A DNA stretch of 64,000 bases from Nostoc sp. FACHB-892 (GTDB lineage: Bacteria; Cyanobacteriota; Cyanobacteriia; Cyanobacteriales; Nostocaceae). How positions within the stretch are numbered: the first letter of the stretch is position 1; each line of letters begins with the position of its first letter. Location of the stretch: assembly GCF_014698795.1 (NCBI RefSeq), contig NZ_JACJTR010000004.1, positions 248,001 to 312,000 of the forward strand, in the 5' to 3' direction. Under the pieces are notes generated by a model, which did not search any database, was not told where the DNA came from, and saw only the letters and a list, made by a program, of their open reading frames with translations. This document shows positions 43,035-51,546 of this stretch, one piece after another. The position numbers were made by a program, and so were the translations under genes.

Positions 43035-43817
43035 ATGCCTATTTATAATTCAATCGGTCAACAATACTCAAAAACTCGTGTTACTGACCAGCGCATTGTC
43101 AATACATTAGTTAATTTACTTAATTTACCCAAAGATAGCATTATCGCTGATATTGGGGCTGGTACTGGTGGTTACAGTTTAGCACTAGCTAACCAAGGAT
43201 TTCTTGTTAATGCTATTGAACCTTCTGTAGTGATGCAAAAACAAGCAAAAGAGCATCCAAAAATTAAATGGTTTACTGGCTATGCAGAAAGTTTACCTCT
43301 ACCAGATAAGTCTGTTGATGGCGTTATCAGTATGCTGGCAATTCATCACTTTGTTCATCTTGAAAAAGCGTTTCAAGAAATGCAACGAGTTATTAGAGAT
43401 GGGGCAATAGTTTTGCTAAGTTTTGATATTAGGTTTGCTAAGAAAATATGGCTTTATGATTATTTCCCTTTTTTGTGGGAAGATGCCCTACGATTTTTAC
43501 CACTTAATGAACAGATTAATTTAATTCATACTAATACTAAAAGGCGTGTTGAAGCCATACCCCTTTTGTTACCATACGACTTATCTGATTTATTCGCAGC
43601 AGCAGCGTGGAGAAGACCAGAGTTATATCTTCAACCAGAAGTACGTGCGGGAATATCATCTTTTGCTTTAGCTAATCAAGATTTAATCAATAAAGGATTA
43701 CAGTTATTAGCAGCAGATTTAAGTAGTGGCGATTGGGTAAAACAGTATGGTGATATTCATAATTTGACAGAAATTGATTTAGGCTATCGTTTTATCCGCG
43801 CAACGCTGGATAACTAA
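43035..43817 (+). CDS. Class I SAM-dependent methyltransferase
   Basis: A 260-residue Methyltransf_11 protein. Motif I is IADIGAGTGGYSLALA near residue 37, followed by AIEPSVVM (motif II) and SVDGVISMLAIHHF (motif IV). It begins 4 bases after the stop of the AprA-like gene, so it is co-translated with it. Its place between the flavoprotein and ferredoxin genes suggests that methyl transfer is part of the same pathway. Substrate unknown. Confidence 0.85.
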   Translation: MPIYNSIGQQYSKTRVTDQRIVNTLVNLLNLPKDSIIADIGAGTGGYSLALANQGFLVNAIEPSVVMQKQAKEHPKIKWFTGYAESLPLPDKSVDGVISMLAIHHFVHLEKAFQEMQRVIRDGAIVLLSFDIRFAKKIWLYDYFPFLWEDALRFLPLNEQINLIHTNTKRRVEAIPLLLPYDLSDLFAAAAWRRPELYLQPEVRAGISSFALANQDLINKGLQLLAADLSSGDWVKQYGDIHNLTEIDLGYRFIRATLDN

Positions 43818-43847
43818 ATAATCATAATTAAAATTTATGACAAATAA

Positions 43848-44009
43848 AGTGATACAGGTGAGCAAATTAAAATTAGACAAGCTGAGACTAAAGATGTAGA
43901 GATAATTACTAGTCCTTGCGAACAACTGGAATATTTTGTAACAAATCAAAAAATAGAGCAATATCTTGTTAAAATTCAAAATTTAGTTGAATTAAGGAGT
44001 AACAAATTT
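43848..44009 (+). pseudogene. In-frame open remnant upstream of ferredoxin gene
   Basis: From just after a TAA at 43845 to the ferredoxin ATG at 44010, 54 codons stay open in the ferredoxin frame, without any ATG, GTG or TTG. The translation (with stretches such as IRQAETKDVEIITSPCEQLE and NQKIEQYLVKIQNLVEL) looks like genuine protein. It may be the 3' remnant of a lost gene that was fused to or lay just before the ferredoxin. The AGGAG near 43995 shows that translation now starts at 44010. Confidence 0.35.
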
Positions 44010-44237
44010 ATGGCTTTAATCACACAAAGAGTAGATGTTCCTGTCATTGTTGATGAATCTAAATGTTTAGAAAAATGCACTGCTTGTATTGAGGTTTGTC
44101 CTTTAGATGTGCTAGCAAAAAATCCAGAGACAGGCAAAGCTTACATGAAATATGACGAGTGTTGGTTTTGTTTACCCTGTGAAAAAGAATGTCCAACTAA
44201 TGCTATTACTGTGCAGATTCCTTTCTTATTACGTTAA
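44010..44237 (+). CDS. AprB-like ferredoxin with two 4Fe-4S clusters (copy 3, short)
   Basis: A 75-residue ferredoxin. The first cluster motif is CLEKCTACIEVCP, C-x3-C-x2-C-x3-CP, one residue longer than the standard and in this respect closer to AprB-type first motifs; the second is CWFCLPCEKECP with normal spacing. The C-terminal tail of copies 1 and 2 is missing. AGGAG stands about 10 bases before the ATG. It is the obvious electron partner of the AprA-like copy 3, from which it is separated by the methyltransferase gene. The HEAT protein gene follows 19 bases later. Confidence 0.88.
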   Translation: MALITQRVDVPVIVDESKCLEKCTACIEVCPLDVLAKNPETGKAYMKYDECWFCLPCEKECPTNAITVQIPFLLR

Positions 44238-44256
44238 TTACTAATAGTTTAAACGA

Positions 44257-45213
44257 ATGAATAATGACCTAGAATATTGGCTAGAGATGCTGCGATCGCC
44301 TGATGTAAATGAGCGTATAGTAGCTATCAAAACTTTACAACATTTGGGCGATGATAAAACAATCCATGCTTTAATCGTCGCCCTCAAAGATGAAAACATT
44401 ACTGTGCAAAAAATAGCAATATCTGCCCTCTGGGAGATTGCCAATCCTGTTGCTATTCCTGCTTTAATTGAATGCCTTAATTCAGTAGATATAGACATTC
44501 GCACTGAAGCAGCTTCAGCTTTAAATGAGTTAATTACGCAAGATGAATTACTATATTTACTAGATAAGTTACAAAGCAATAATATCAATACACAATTAAA
44601 TATTTTAATGCTTTTACGGAAAATTCATGATATTCAATCTTTACCGGATATTTTACCATTTTTAGAATCAGATAACCCTGAATTAAGAGAAGCAGCAATT
44701 ACCACACTGCGATATATAAATCAACTAGAAAAATGCCCCCAAGCTTTGAATTTGATTTTTGATGAATCAGCACTTGTGCGTCGGTCTGCTGCTTTAACTT
44801 TAGGACATTTACAAGATTCAGAAGTGATTATAATACTTTCTCAAGCGCTCACAAATGATAGTGACTGGCAAGTTCGTCGTAATGCATCTAAATCTTTAGC
44901 TATTCATGAAAATTATCAAGCCATTTCAGCATTAACAATCGCTTTAAATGATGAACATTGGCAAGTGCGGAAATCAGCAGCACAAGCTTTGCAAAAAATC
45001 CCAGATATTCAAGCTATGCCGAAACTAATTCAAGCATTAACAGATGAATATGCAGATGTCCGTAAAGAAGCAGTAATTGCACTTGGTAATTTAGCTAATC
45101 CTGCTGTTATTAACTCCTTGCAACAAGCATTAGACGACCCCGATCGAGAAGTTTCCATCCAAGCGCAACGCGCAATTCTAAAGAATCAAAAAGATAAAAG
45201 TTCTCTTCCCTAA
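44257..45213 (+). CDS. HEAT-repeat protein
   Basis: A 318-residue protein made almost wholly of HEAT-like repeats of about 31 residues, for example VNERIVAIKTLQHLGDDKT and VRRSAALTLGHLQDSE, with the periodic AL.A..A.PAL.EAL.D pattern. About nine repeats can be counted. In cyanobacteria such proteins include phycobilin lyase relatives (CpcE/NblB) and general scaffolds. Here it ends the operon of the third AprA/AprB-like set, so it may help assemble or hold that complex. No lyase-specific residues can be claimed. Confidence 0.85.
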   Translation: MNNDLEYWLEMLRSPDVNERIVAIKTLQHLGDDKTIHALIVALKDENITVQKIAISALWEIANPVAIPALIECLNSVDIDIRTEAASALNELITQDELLYLLDKLQSNNINTQLNILMLLRKIHDIQSLPDILPFLESDNPELREAAITTLRYINQLEKCPQALNLIFDESALVRRSAALTLGHLQDSEVIIILSQALTNDSDWQVRRNASKSLAIHENYQAISALTIALNDEHWQVRKSAAQALQKIPDIQAMPKLIQALTDEYADVRKEAVIALGNLANPAVINSLQQALDDPDREVSIQAQRAILKNQKDKSSLP

Positions 45214-45299
45214 CCTCTAATCGATTGAATTTGATAACCTTTGGCGAGGCGATTAGTCAGTTTGCAGTAGTAGCGAAGCGATCGCCATAAATATAAATA

Positions 45300-45321
45300 A
45301 GCTAGGGAGCGCTCCCTAGCT
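45300..45321. terminator. Perfect 22-base palindrome between convergent genes
   Basis: AGCTAGGGAGC followed by its exact reverse complement, in the gap between the rightward HEAT gene and the leftward pentapeptide gene. The location suits a bidirectional terminator, though T-runs are weak and the symmetric centre AGCGCT leaves no loop, so it may rather be a repeat or protein site. Confidence 0.4.
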
Positions 45322-45354
45322 GAGATATCCATTCACTTAGCTAAACACCGGGAA

Positions 45355-45984
45355 TTATTGATACTGATACTGATTCGTAAATCCTAGAGGTACGATCGCA
45401 TCTTCTAAATCAGCTCCTAGCAAATTTGCACCTTGGATATTGGCATTCATGAGATTTGTTTTTTGTAAATCTGCCTTTTGTAAGTTCGCGCCTTGTAAAT
45501 CAGCTCCTAGCAGGTTTGCTCCCTCTAAATCTGCATCAAATAAGTTTGCCCCTTGCAGATTTGCTCCAGCTATGTTTGCTTTGCTTAAATCTACTCCTTG
45601 TAAATTAGCTGTTGCGAGGTTTATTCCTTGTAGGTTTGCTTTTTCTAATTCTGCTTCTTGTAGATTTGCACCTGCTAAGTTAGCTGCTTGCAGATTGGCA
45701 TTGTCTAATTGCGCTCCAACTAGATTGCATCCAGCACATTCATTAGTTGTCAAGAGACGCTGAACATTTGCAGCCACAGTATCTACTGGCAATACTGTTG
45801 GAGGCATGATAGGCGGAGCTACTATTGGAGTTGATGTAGATTCTGTAGGTACTGGTGATATCTCTGATTGAGCTAAAGCATAGGGCTGATCAAAAAGAGA
45901 AAATACCGTCAGAAGTAGCATAAATGCAGAAGTCAAAAGCCAAGAAGTTATTTTTTTTGAGTTTGGATTATTCATTAAATTCAT
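45355..45984 (-). CDS. Secreted pentapeptide-repeat protein
   Basis: A 209-residue protein. An N-terminal signal peptide (hydrophobic stretch SWLLTSAFMLLLTVFSLF, then cleavage near ALAQ) and a Pro/Thr-rich linker precede about 22 A(D/N)LXX repeats between residues 80 and 195, which form a right-handed quadrilateral beta-helix. Pentapeptide proteins are frequent in cyanobacteria and mostly of unknown job, often structural or targeting. It reads convergently to the HEAT gene and is not obviously part of the sulfur pathway. Confidence 0.9.
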   Translation of the reverse strand: MNLMNNPNSKKITSWLLTSAFMLLLTVFSLFDQPYALAQSEISPVPTESTSTPIVAPPIMPPTVLPVDTVAANVQRLLTTNECAGCNLVGAQLDNANLQAANLAGANLQEAELEKANLQGINLATANLQGVDLSKANIAGANLQGANLFDADLEGANLLGADLQGANLQKADLQKTNLMNANIQGANLLGADLEDAIVPLGFTNQYQYQ

Positions 45985-46165
45985 TCCTCTTGAGTATGGT
46001 TTTTTTTGTTTTCTTTAACCTTGTTTTTACTTTAATACTAATTCCTTAATAAAATCAAACACTATTGTTTTCCATAACCATAAATAAAAATGATGATAAA
46101 TTTTAATTAGATATTTAAAGTGTCAGCTTGCATTTGATATTAGCTTTAAAATAAAGTTGATTCAT

Positions 46166-46489
46166 TTAATTAATATTTATATTATTTAAAAAGTCGCCAT
46201 TCTTGTTAACTTCCAATCTGTCTCGATTTACCCAACGATTAACGAACTCATTTTTATTTTTATGCACTTTTACTTGCACTTGCTTAGAGCCTAATTTGAT
46301 GACTTCGGCAGGAATTCTTTGGGTGTTTTCTGAGTCAGCACGAGCTTTATAAAGCCAGATAACTTTTTGCCCTATGAAATAGTCATTATTGACGCTTAAA
46401 TGTGATGTTTCATCTGCCCAAGAGGGGGCAGCAATTACTAAATTGATTAAAAGGATTAAAATCATTAAAGTGATTTTGATAATTTTCAT
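46166..46489 (-). CDS. Small secreted hypothetical protein
   Basis: A 107-residue protein with a clear signal peptide (MKIIKITLMILILLINLVIA, cleavage likely at PSWA-DE). The mature part of about 80 residues is beta-rich and basic (GQKVIWLYKARA, AEVIKLGSKQVQVKV), reminiscent of an SH3/KOW-like or Tudor-like fold, and ends in an Asn-rich tail. No family assignment. It follows the cadmium-resistance-type transporter gene by 9 bases on the same strand and is therefore probably co-expressed with it. Confidence 0.7.
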   Translation of the reverse strand: MKIIKITLMILILLINLVIAAPSWADETSHLSVNNDYFIGQKVIWLYKARADSENTQRIPAEVIKLGSKQVQVKVHKNKNEFVNRWVNRDRLEVNKNGDFLNNININ

Positions 46490-46498
46490 GTCTACAAT

Positions 46499-47173
46499 TT
46501 ATTTGAAAAGCATTGCTAGATTGGGTACAAGCTGATAAGTTCCACTTTTAACAATGATGGATAACCCTAAGTATATTAAGACAAATGGAAAGACCTTCCG
46601 ACCATAGCGAGTAAATACAGAAGCCATTACAGGATTACGAGTCAGATTGTAAGAGAGAAAGCACCAGAAACCAATTGATATATAAAATACACACAAAATT
46701 ACTGCCAAGCTAGGAACATTACTACTAGCGAATAATGGAACATAAATACCAATATTATTTCCACCATTGGCAATAGTAACAGCAGAAACACGATAGGTTT
46801 GAGGATCTTTGAGAGTTGCTAACAAGCCTTTCTTATGGCGTTTATATTTGATTGAATGGTCAAAATTTACTGATACATCTTGTACAATATCTTCTTGCTG
46901 TTCTCGGCTCATAAGATGGCTGATACCAATTATAATTGGGAGAAGCCCTAGCAACCCAATCCATGATTCCGGAAGAACTAACCCACCGAAAAAACCAGGT
47001 AGGCTAGCCATTACTAATGTAGTGAATCCCACAAATTCGCCAATAATAACGTGTTTTGGACGAAATATATGATTTACTTTTCCAAAAAAGGCAGTCAAAT
47101 ATAGATTGTCATCAAATGTGGTTGCAAAAGCCGCAGACATACCAATAAATAATGTACCAATTAGCCAAGTCAT
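46499..47173 (-). CDS. CadD-type cadmium resistance transporter
   Basis: A 224-residue membrane protein with about five or six helices and the CadD pattern: TTFDDNLYLTAFFG near the start, HVIIGEFVGFTTLV, LGLLPIIIGISHL and ANGGNNIGIYVPLFA. CadD proteins confer resistance to cadmium or export related solutes, probably driven by the LysE-like fold. The secreted small protein gene follows. No metal regulator is visible beside it. Confidence 0.85.
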   Translation of the reverse strand: MTWLIGTLFIGMSAAFATTFDDNLYLTAFFGKVNHIFRPKHVIIGEFVGFTTLVMASLPGFFGGLVLPESWIGLLGLLPIIIGISHLMSREQQEDIVQDVSVNFDHSIKYKRHKKGLLATLKDPQTYRVSAVTIANGGNNIGIYVPLFASSNVPSLAVILCVFYISIGFWCFLSYNLTRNPVMASVFTRYGRKVFPFVLIYLGLSIIVKSGTYQLVPNLAMLFK

Positions 47174-47504
47174 ATTTTTCTCTACAACTATTTAACAAAA
47201 ATTTTTCAGACAATAATTGGAGCTAGCCATCAATTACAGATGTAATTTTGTTCTTCAACAGGTAAGTTGAGTGGCTTATGAATCTAATATTATGGTCTAG
47301 GTCAGATAAGAGCAAATACTCTTTCTTTTTAAAACGATAAAATAAATTTATTGAATAAAAAATCAAAAGCACCAAGCAATGGGAATTACCTGGTGCTGGT
47401 GCTGGTGCAAGTAAGATATTAATTAATTATTTGGAGTAGTCAAGCATCCAACTTATTGAAAAAGTCGGATATCATGTTATTCATGAAAAATTGAAGACGA
47501 CTAT
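47174..47504. other. Intergenic region, no gene seen
   Basis: AT-rich, with a short GGTGCT tandem repeat at about 47392-47408 inside a small inverted repeat (GCACCAAGCAATGG versus CCTGGTGCTGGTGC) that may end transcription of the SDR-facing side. No frame looks like protein and no 26-base element was found. Confidence 0.5.
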
Positions 47505-48305
47505 TTAAACACCCGGAGTATTTCCACCATCAACCAGAATTTCTGCCCCAGTAATTGAAGAGGCCAAATCGGAGGCTAAAAATAAAGCCAAGGCAGCAAT
47601 CTCTTCTGGCTTAACAATTTTGCCCAAAGGTATGGACTTCAATGATTCCGCCTTGATTTCTTCTACACTCACACCGCGAATTTGGGCATTTTGCTCTGCC
47701 AAACGTTCAGCGCGTTCAGTGCCAGTCAAACCAGGAGAGATGGCGTTAATGCGAATATTATACTGGGCTAACTCTTTAGAGATTCCTCGTGTGAAGTTTA
47801 ATAAAGCAGCATTGGTTGTACCGCCTGGAAGGAAGGATGGACGGGGTGTGCGTCCTGCACCACCAATAATATTGACAATTCGCCCATCGTGCCGATTTTT
47901 TTGATGTGGTACAACAGCTCTAACTAATCGGATGTAGCCCAATAGTTTCAGATTCCAAGCATCCAAAAAAGCATCATCACCCAATTCTAAAAAAGACCCT
48001 GCACGCGCTGAACCAGCATTGTTAATTAAAATATCAATCTGACCAAATTGTGCCAAAGTTGTGGAAACTATCTGATCAATACTTTCTGCTTGAGTCAGGT
48101 CGGCACTAATGGAGATAATCTTAGCCCCTGGGGTGGGTAAGGATTGGATATCAGCTACAGCTTTCTCTAATCTTTCTGGATTGCGAGCAGCAATTACTAC
48201 ATTCACACCTTCACTATACAAAGCTCTGGCGATCGCTAATCCAATACCTGCACTACCACCTGTAACAATTGCTGTTTTACCTGATAGTTGTAGTTCTAAG
48301 CTCAT
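47505..48305 (-). CDS. SDR-fold protein lacking the catalytic triad
   Basis: A 266-residue SDR with an intact cofactor motif (TGGSAGIGLAIA near residue 15) and NNAG near residue 95, and the C-terminal EILVDGG of classical SDRs. The catalytic residues are absent: where NISS and YxxxK should stand, the sequence reads NIIGGAG (Ser replaced by Gly148) and GGTTN (Tyr replaced by Gly161, Lys by Asn165). It may bind a cofactor or ligand without classical reduction, or use another mechanism. It is followed by the medium-chain dehydrogenase gene region and starts downstream of nothing on its strand but that gene. Confidence 0.85.
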   Translation of the reverse strand: MSLELQLSGKTAIVTGGSAGIGLAIARALYSEGVNVVIAARNPERLEKAVADIQSLPTPGAKIISISADLTQAESIDQIVSTTLAQFGQIDILINNAGSARAGSFLELGDDAFLDAWNLKLLGYIRLVRAVVPHQKNRHDGRIVNIIGGAGRTPRPSFLPGGTTNAALLNFTRGISKELAQYNIRINAISPGLTGTERAERLAEQNAQIRGVSVEEIKAESLKSIPLGKIVKPEEIAALALFLASDLASSITGAEILVDGGNTPGV

Positions 48306-48357
48306 AACAATTTACTTAATTTAATTTTGTTCATGAATTTGCAAAAAACTCGATGAT

Positions 48358-49308
48358 TCACAGATTGGAGACGTGCAATACAGCTTTGCCAAGGTAGCTT
48401 CTATTTAACAATTTCTGTGCTATGTCAGCTATTTCTATCCAATCAGCTTGAATATCAATCACAGGACGCAATTGGCCTACTTCTACTAAACGCAAAAGCC
48501 TTTGTAATCCTACTGCTGCTGATTCTCGTCTCAATTCATGGAACAAAATAAGACCATACAAACTTGCACCACCAGTGCCATAGAAGCGCTGTGCATTGAA
48601 TGTTACTTCATTTCCTCCGGAAGTACCAAACAGAACTATAGTCCCATCTTCTGCCAACAAACCGAGGGCTGTTCCGAGGGTGTTTCCACCCACTGATTCG
48701 ATAATCAAATGATAGGGACCATATTTGCTAGCTGGTGATAGGTCTTCACCAATGACTACAGAATCAGCACCAGCATCTTTAACGAAGGTTTCGTATTCTG
48801 CACGGCGAATGTGTGCTATTACTTGTGCGCCACTGAGACGTGCTAATTGAATGGCGAAGTGACCCACACCACCAGATGCACCTGTAATCAAAACTGGACG
48901 ACCTAAAGGTGAGCCACCTTTGAGTAGGGTATGATATGCGGTCAAACCAGCTACGGGTAGTGTAGCAGCTTGAGCAAAAGAAACTGACGAGGGCAATTCT
49001 GCTAGTGAGTGGGTTGGTACTGATACTAATTCCGCCCATGCGCCAGAACGGAGTAAGCCGACAACTCGCGTCCCGATAGCAGGCCCAGAACCATCAGCAG
49101 CAGGAGTTTCGACAATACCAGCCAAGTCCCAACCTGGTCGCCAACCTGCTTCGGCGGTGGTAGAACGTCTGACTTCTCCCCGGTTAAGGGAAATTTCTGC
49201 TACTCTAATAACCGCTTCATTCGCAGCAGGGGTGGGTGCATCTACATCACGTAGTGCTAAACGCCCTGATATATCAGGATCAACAACAACAGCACGGATT
49301 TTACTCAT
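48358..49308 (-). CDS. Medium-chain quinone oxidoreductase-like protein
   Basis: A 316-residue MDR-superfamily oxidoreductase without the zinc-binding cysteine cluster. The N-terminal GroES-like domain (NEAVIRVAEISLNRGEV) is followed by the Rossmann part GASGGVGHFAIQLAR near residue 145. In this family NADPH reduces quinones or enones. It lies 52 bases upstream of the atypical SDR gene on the same strand, so the two are likely an operon. No link to sulfur is evident beyond location. Confidence 0.87.
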   Translation of the reverse strand: MSKIRAVVVDPDISGRLALRDVDAPTPAANEAVIRVAEISLNRGEVRRSTTAEAGWRPGWDLAGIVETPAADGSGPAIGTRVVGLLRSGAWAELVSVPTHSLAELPSSVSFAQAATLPVAGLTAYHTLLKGGSPLGRPVLITGASGGVGHFAIQLARLSGAQVIAHIRRAEYETFVKDAGADSVVIGEDLSPASKYGPYHLIIESVGGNTLGTALGLLAEDGTIVLFGTSGGNEVTFNAQRFYGTGGASLYGLILFHELRRESAAVGLQRLLRLVEVGQLRPVIDIQADWIEIADIAQKLLNRSYLGKAVLHVSNL

Positions 49309-49381
49309 TTTGTCAAACCTAAATTGAGTTACAAGTTTTAGTTTGATGCAGTTTCGTTGGAAAGAGGATTAATAATTTCTC

Positions 49382-49672
49382 TTAAGGAGCGATCGCATTG
49401 CAATCAACATAAAGAATCTCTTTACCCACATTGCTTATTACCTCAGTTACTTGCTTTGCTGGGACTAGAACTGATAACACCACATCAGATTCAATTACTA
49501 GTTGTGTAAGAGAACCCACATCTTGAATATTTGCGGCGGTTGCTAATTACTGAGTTCTGGGACTGCGATCATCAAGGGAGGCAATAGTTTTTAATCCATT
49601 TTGATTGAGAACGGCTGCTATAGCCTGCCCCATATTAACCAGACTTAAAATACCAACAGTTTGGATTTGCAT
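49382..49672 (-). pseudogene. Decayed NAD-binding beta-hydroxyacid dehydrogenase
   Basis: Read on the minus strand from the ATG at 49672 the sequence gives TVGILSLVNMGQAIAAVL, then LKTIASLDDRSPRTQ, a TAA stop (49547-49549), and on in the same frame LATAANIQDVGSLTQLVIE, SDVVLSVLVPAKQVTEVI and ILYVDCNAIAP before a second stop. This is the N-terminal NAD-binding half of the 6-phosphogluconate/3-hydroxyisobutyrate dehydrogenase family, with an in-frame stop and no C-terminal domain. The gene is a remnant next to the MDR gene. What it once served is unknown. Confidence 0.8.
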
Positions 49673-49746
49673 GGAAAGCTTGATAATTACCTGTATTCAG
49701 CTTTTGACTAATACGCTGATTTTGGTGATTGAGTTATCAGATAAAC

Positions 49747-49772
49747 CACTATAAATTGATAAAATTACCGCA
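49747..49772. promoter_or_regulatory. 26-base inverted-repeat element (weak)
   Basis: CACTATAA, spacer ATTGATAAAA, TTACCGCA. The right half is good, the left weak, and the spacer lacks the ATCGA core. It lies 53 bases upstream of the small membrane protein gene. Confidence 0.4.
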
Positions 49773-49825
49773 GTTAACTTAAATAAGAAGTTATCATAAA
49801 TCATTCTAAGGAAGCAAGCTACCTC

Positions 49826-50275
49826 ATGACTCAAAAAGCAGAATTCTCTCGATTTGTTCTAGCTTTCGTTGCTGGATTTATTGCTGTGCTGGTATTTCAC
49901 CAAGGCTTGCTCGTGCTGCTTCATGCAATTAACTTTGCGCCCCGTCCACCTTTTCAAACTACACCTACACAGCCTTTTGGTATACCCCAATTTCTATCAG
50001 CTGCTTTCTGGGGAGGAGTTTGGGGTTTAGTGTGGGCGACTATTACAGTGGGTTGGCAAGTAAATAGAAAATATTGGATAGCATCGCTAATTTTTGGTGC
50101 TGTTGCTCCGACATTAGTGGCTTGGTTTGTAGTTGCACCATCGAAAGGTCTACCCATTGGCGGAGGTTGGCAACCAGCTGGAATCATTACTGCCTTATTA
50201 GTCAATAGTGCTTGGGGAGTGGGAACAGCTTTATTATTCAGTTGGTTTGTGAGCAGGCAAGTATTAAATCGCTAA
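49826..50275 (+). CDS. Small four-helix membrane protein, unknown
   Basis: A 149-residue protein with four hydrophobic segments (about residues 8-30, 50-75, 85-108 and 115-145) and a Pro-rich loop between the first two (NFAPRPPFQTTPTQPFGIPQ). No domain is recognised. It has the signature of small uncharacterised membrane proteins found in many bacteria. It stands alone, between the decayed dehydrogenase and the EamA carrier, with a weak copy of the 26-base element upstream. Confidence 0.75.
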   Translation: MTQKAEFSRFVLAFVAGFIAVLVFHQGLLVLLHAINFAPRPPFQTTPTQPFGIPQFLSAAFWGGVWGLVWATITVGWQVNRKYWIASLIFGAVAPTLVAWFVVAPSKGLPIGGGWQPAGIITALLVNSAWGVGTALLFSWFVSRQVLNR

Positions 50276-50358
50276 ATATCAAACAGAATAACGGGGGCAG
50301 ACATAATTCCTAATACTCTACGGGAAGTAAGCTATGTAATTCGTAATTTAGAAGATTT

Positions 50359-51441
50359 CTATGAAAGGCTACGTCTACGGATAAAGCCTTCTCCACTTAA
50401 CAGTGCAATTCCTAATGTGACAATCCCAATCCCCAAGCTTTGAATCATATTTAAAGTTTCACTAATTGCGATCCATGCGACTAATACTGTTAATGCTGGA
50501 CTGCTTGCACCGATAATAGAAGCCTTCGTTGCACCAATCATGCGAATTCCTATATTATTGAATGTGTGTCCTATAAAACTCACTACACCCGAAAAAATAC
50601 TACCAATCCACAGGGGTATCCAATCCAATTGAGTGCTGGGAAGTGGCCAAAATAGTAAGCTGATACCAGAAAACAGTAGGGTGCAGGTAAAACTAATCCA
50701 GGTGAAAGGAACTGGATGAAATTTTTCCAAACATTTTTGGGCCATGACTTTATAAAAGGCGTAAACAACCCCAGAGCCAACACTGGCGAAAATGCCAGTA
50801 GTAATGGTGTCACTACTGTAAGCAGCAGAAGATTGAGGAATTGTAAGTACGCTACCCCCCAAAATAATCACCATCACTAGCCAACGGAAGAGTGTAGGAC
50901 GTTCGCCAAAAAACCTCCAAGCAAGCAACGCTGTAAACACAGGATAGGTAAAGAAGAGGGTCATGGCAATGCCAGTAGGAATTAAGCCAATACCAATGTA
51001 GAGTAAGGCAATATACACAAACATTAATACTCCACAGCCCAATGCTTGGAGCAAAACATCAGTGCGTTCGGGCCTGAATAACTCTCGAAATTCTTTACCA
51101 CCAGATGGATATAACTTGAATGCTAGAGATGCCATAAGTGGAACCACTAATAGCATTCGCATGAACATGAGCAATAATGAGTTCTGCAAATCCGGTTTAA
51201 CGTATCCACCGAGTAAAAATAAACCCAGTACGAGATGTTCTGAAAACAAAACTCGCACAGCAACGTTGTGAAACGATAAGACGAAAGCGGATATAAGAAC
51301 CGTCAGAATGCCCAACTTGCTAAAAAGGTTTTTAAAGGACAACCCGATTGTATTGCTAAAACCACTGTTTTTTCTGGTACTGATTTCTCTGTTGTCTAGT
51401 AAATGCTTAGTGTCTTTGTGGTTCAAGATTTTTGACCACAA
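50359..51441 (-). CDS. EamA-family (DMT) transporter
   Basis: A 360-residue drug/metabolite transporter with ten predicted helices in two EamA repeats, each with the pattern of IPTGIAMTLFFTYPVFTALLAWRFFGE (first) and IGATKASIIGASSPALTVLVAW (second). The start is uncertain: the TTG at 51441 adds about 40 polar residues before the first helix. The substrate could be an amino acid, nucleoside or sulfur metabolite; no evidence selects one. It is downstream of the TauD-type gene on the same strand, with a hairpin terminator between. Confidence 0.85.
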   Translation of the reverse strand: MWSKILNHKDTKHLLDNREISTRKNSGFSNTIGLSFKNLFSKLGILTVLISAFVLSFHNVAVRVLFSEHLVLGLFLLGGYVKPDLQNSLLLMFMRMLLVVPLMASLAFKLYPSGGKEFRELFRPERTDVLLQALGCGVLMFVYIALLYIGIGLIPTGIAMTLFFTYPVFTALLAWRFFGERPTLFRWLVMVIILGGSVLTIPQSSAAYSSDTITTGIFASVGSGVVYAFYKVMAQKCLEKFHPVPFTWISFTCTLLFSGISLLFWPLPSTQLDWIPLWIGSIFSGVVSFIGHTFNNIGIRMIGATKASIIGASSPALTVLVAWIAISETLNMIQSLGIGIVTLGIALLSGEGFIRRRSLS

Positions 51442-51523
51442 GAACGAGGGCAGCCGTGTAAGTGGGTTTCCCAGCTTGTAGACCCGTAGCGGCTACTTTA
51501 CGGGTTCGGACTGCCCGTACAAC

Positions 51524-51542
51524 GGTAAAAGCCTTTTTTACC
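51524..51542 (-). terminator. Hairpin downstream of the TauD-type gene
   Basis: GGTAAAA, GCC or similar loop, TTTTTTACC: a 7-base stem whose minus-strand reading is AAGGTAAAAAAGGCTTTTACC, directly after the stop codon at 51547. A second, GC-rich inverted repeat (GGGCAG ... CTGCCC, 51448-51516) lies just beyond. Together they probably end the minus-strand transcript. Confidence 0.55.
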
Positions 51543-51546
51543 TTTT

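Noticed and set aside
45440..45763. Plus-strand 107-residue frame over the pentapeptide gene
   Set aside because: It is the antisense image of the pentapeptide repeats, which gives a false regular pattern (KSAPCKFAP).
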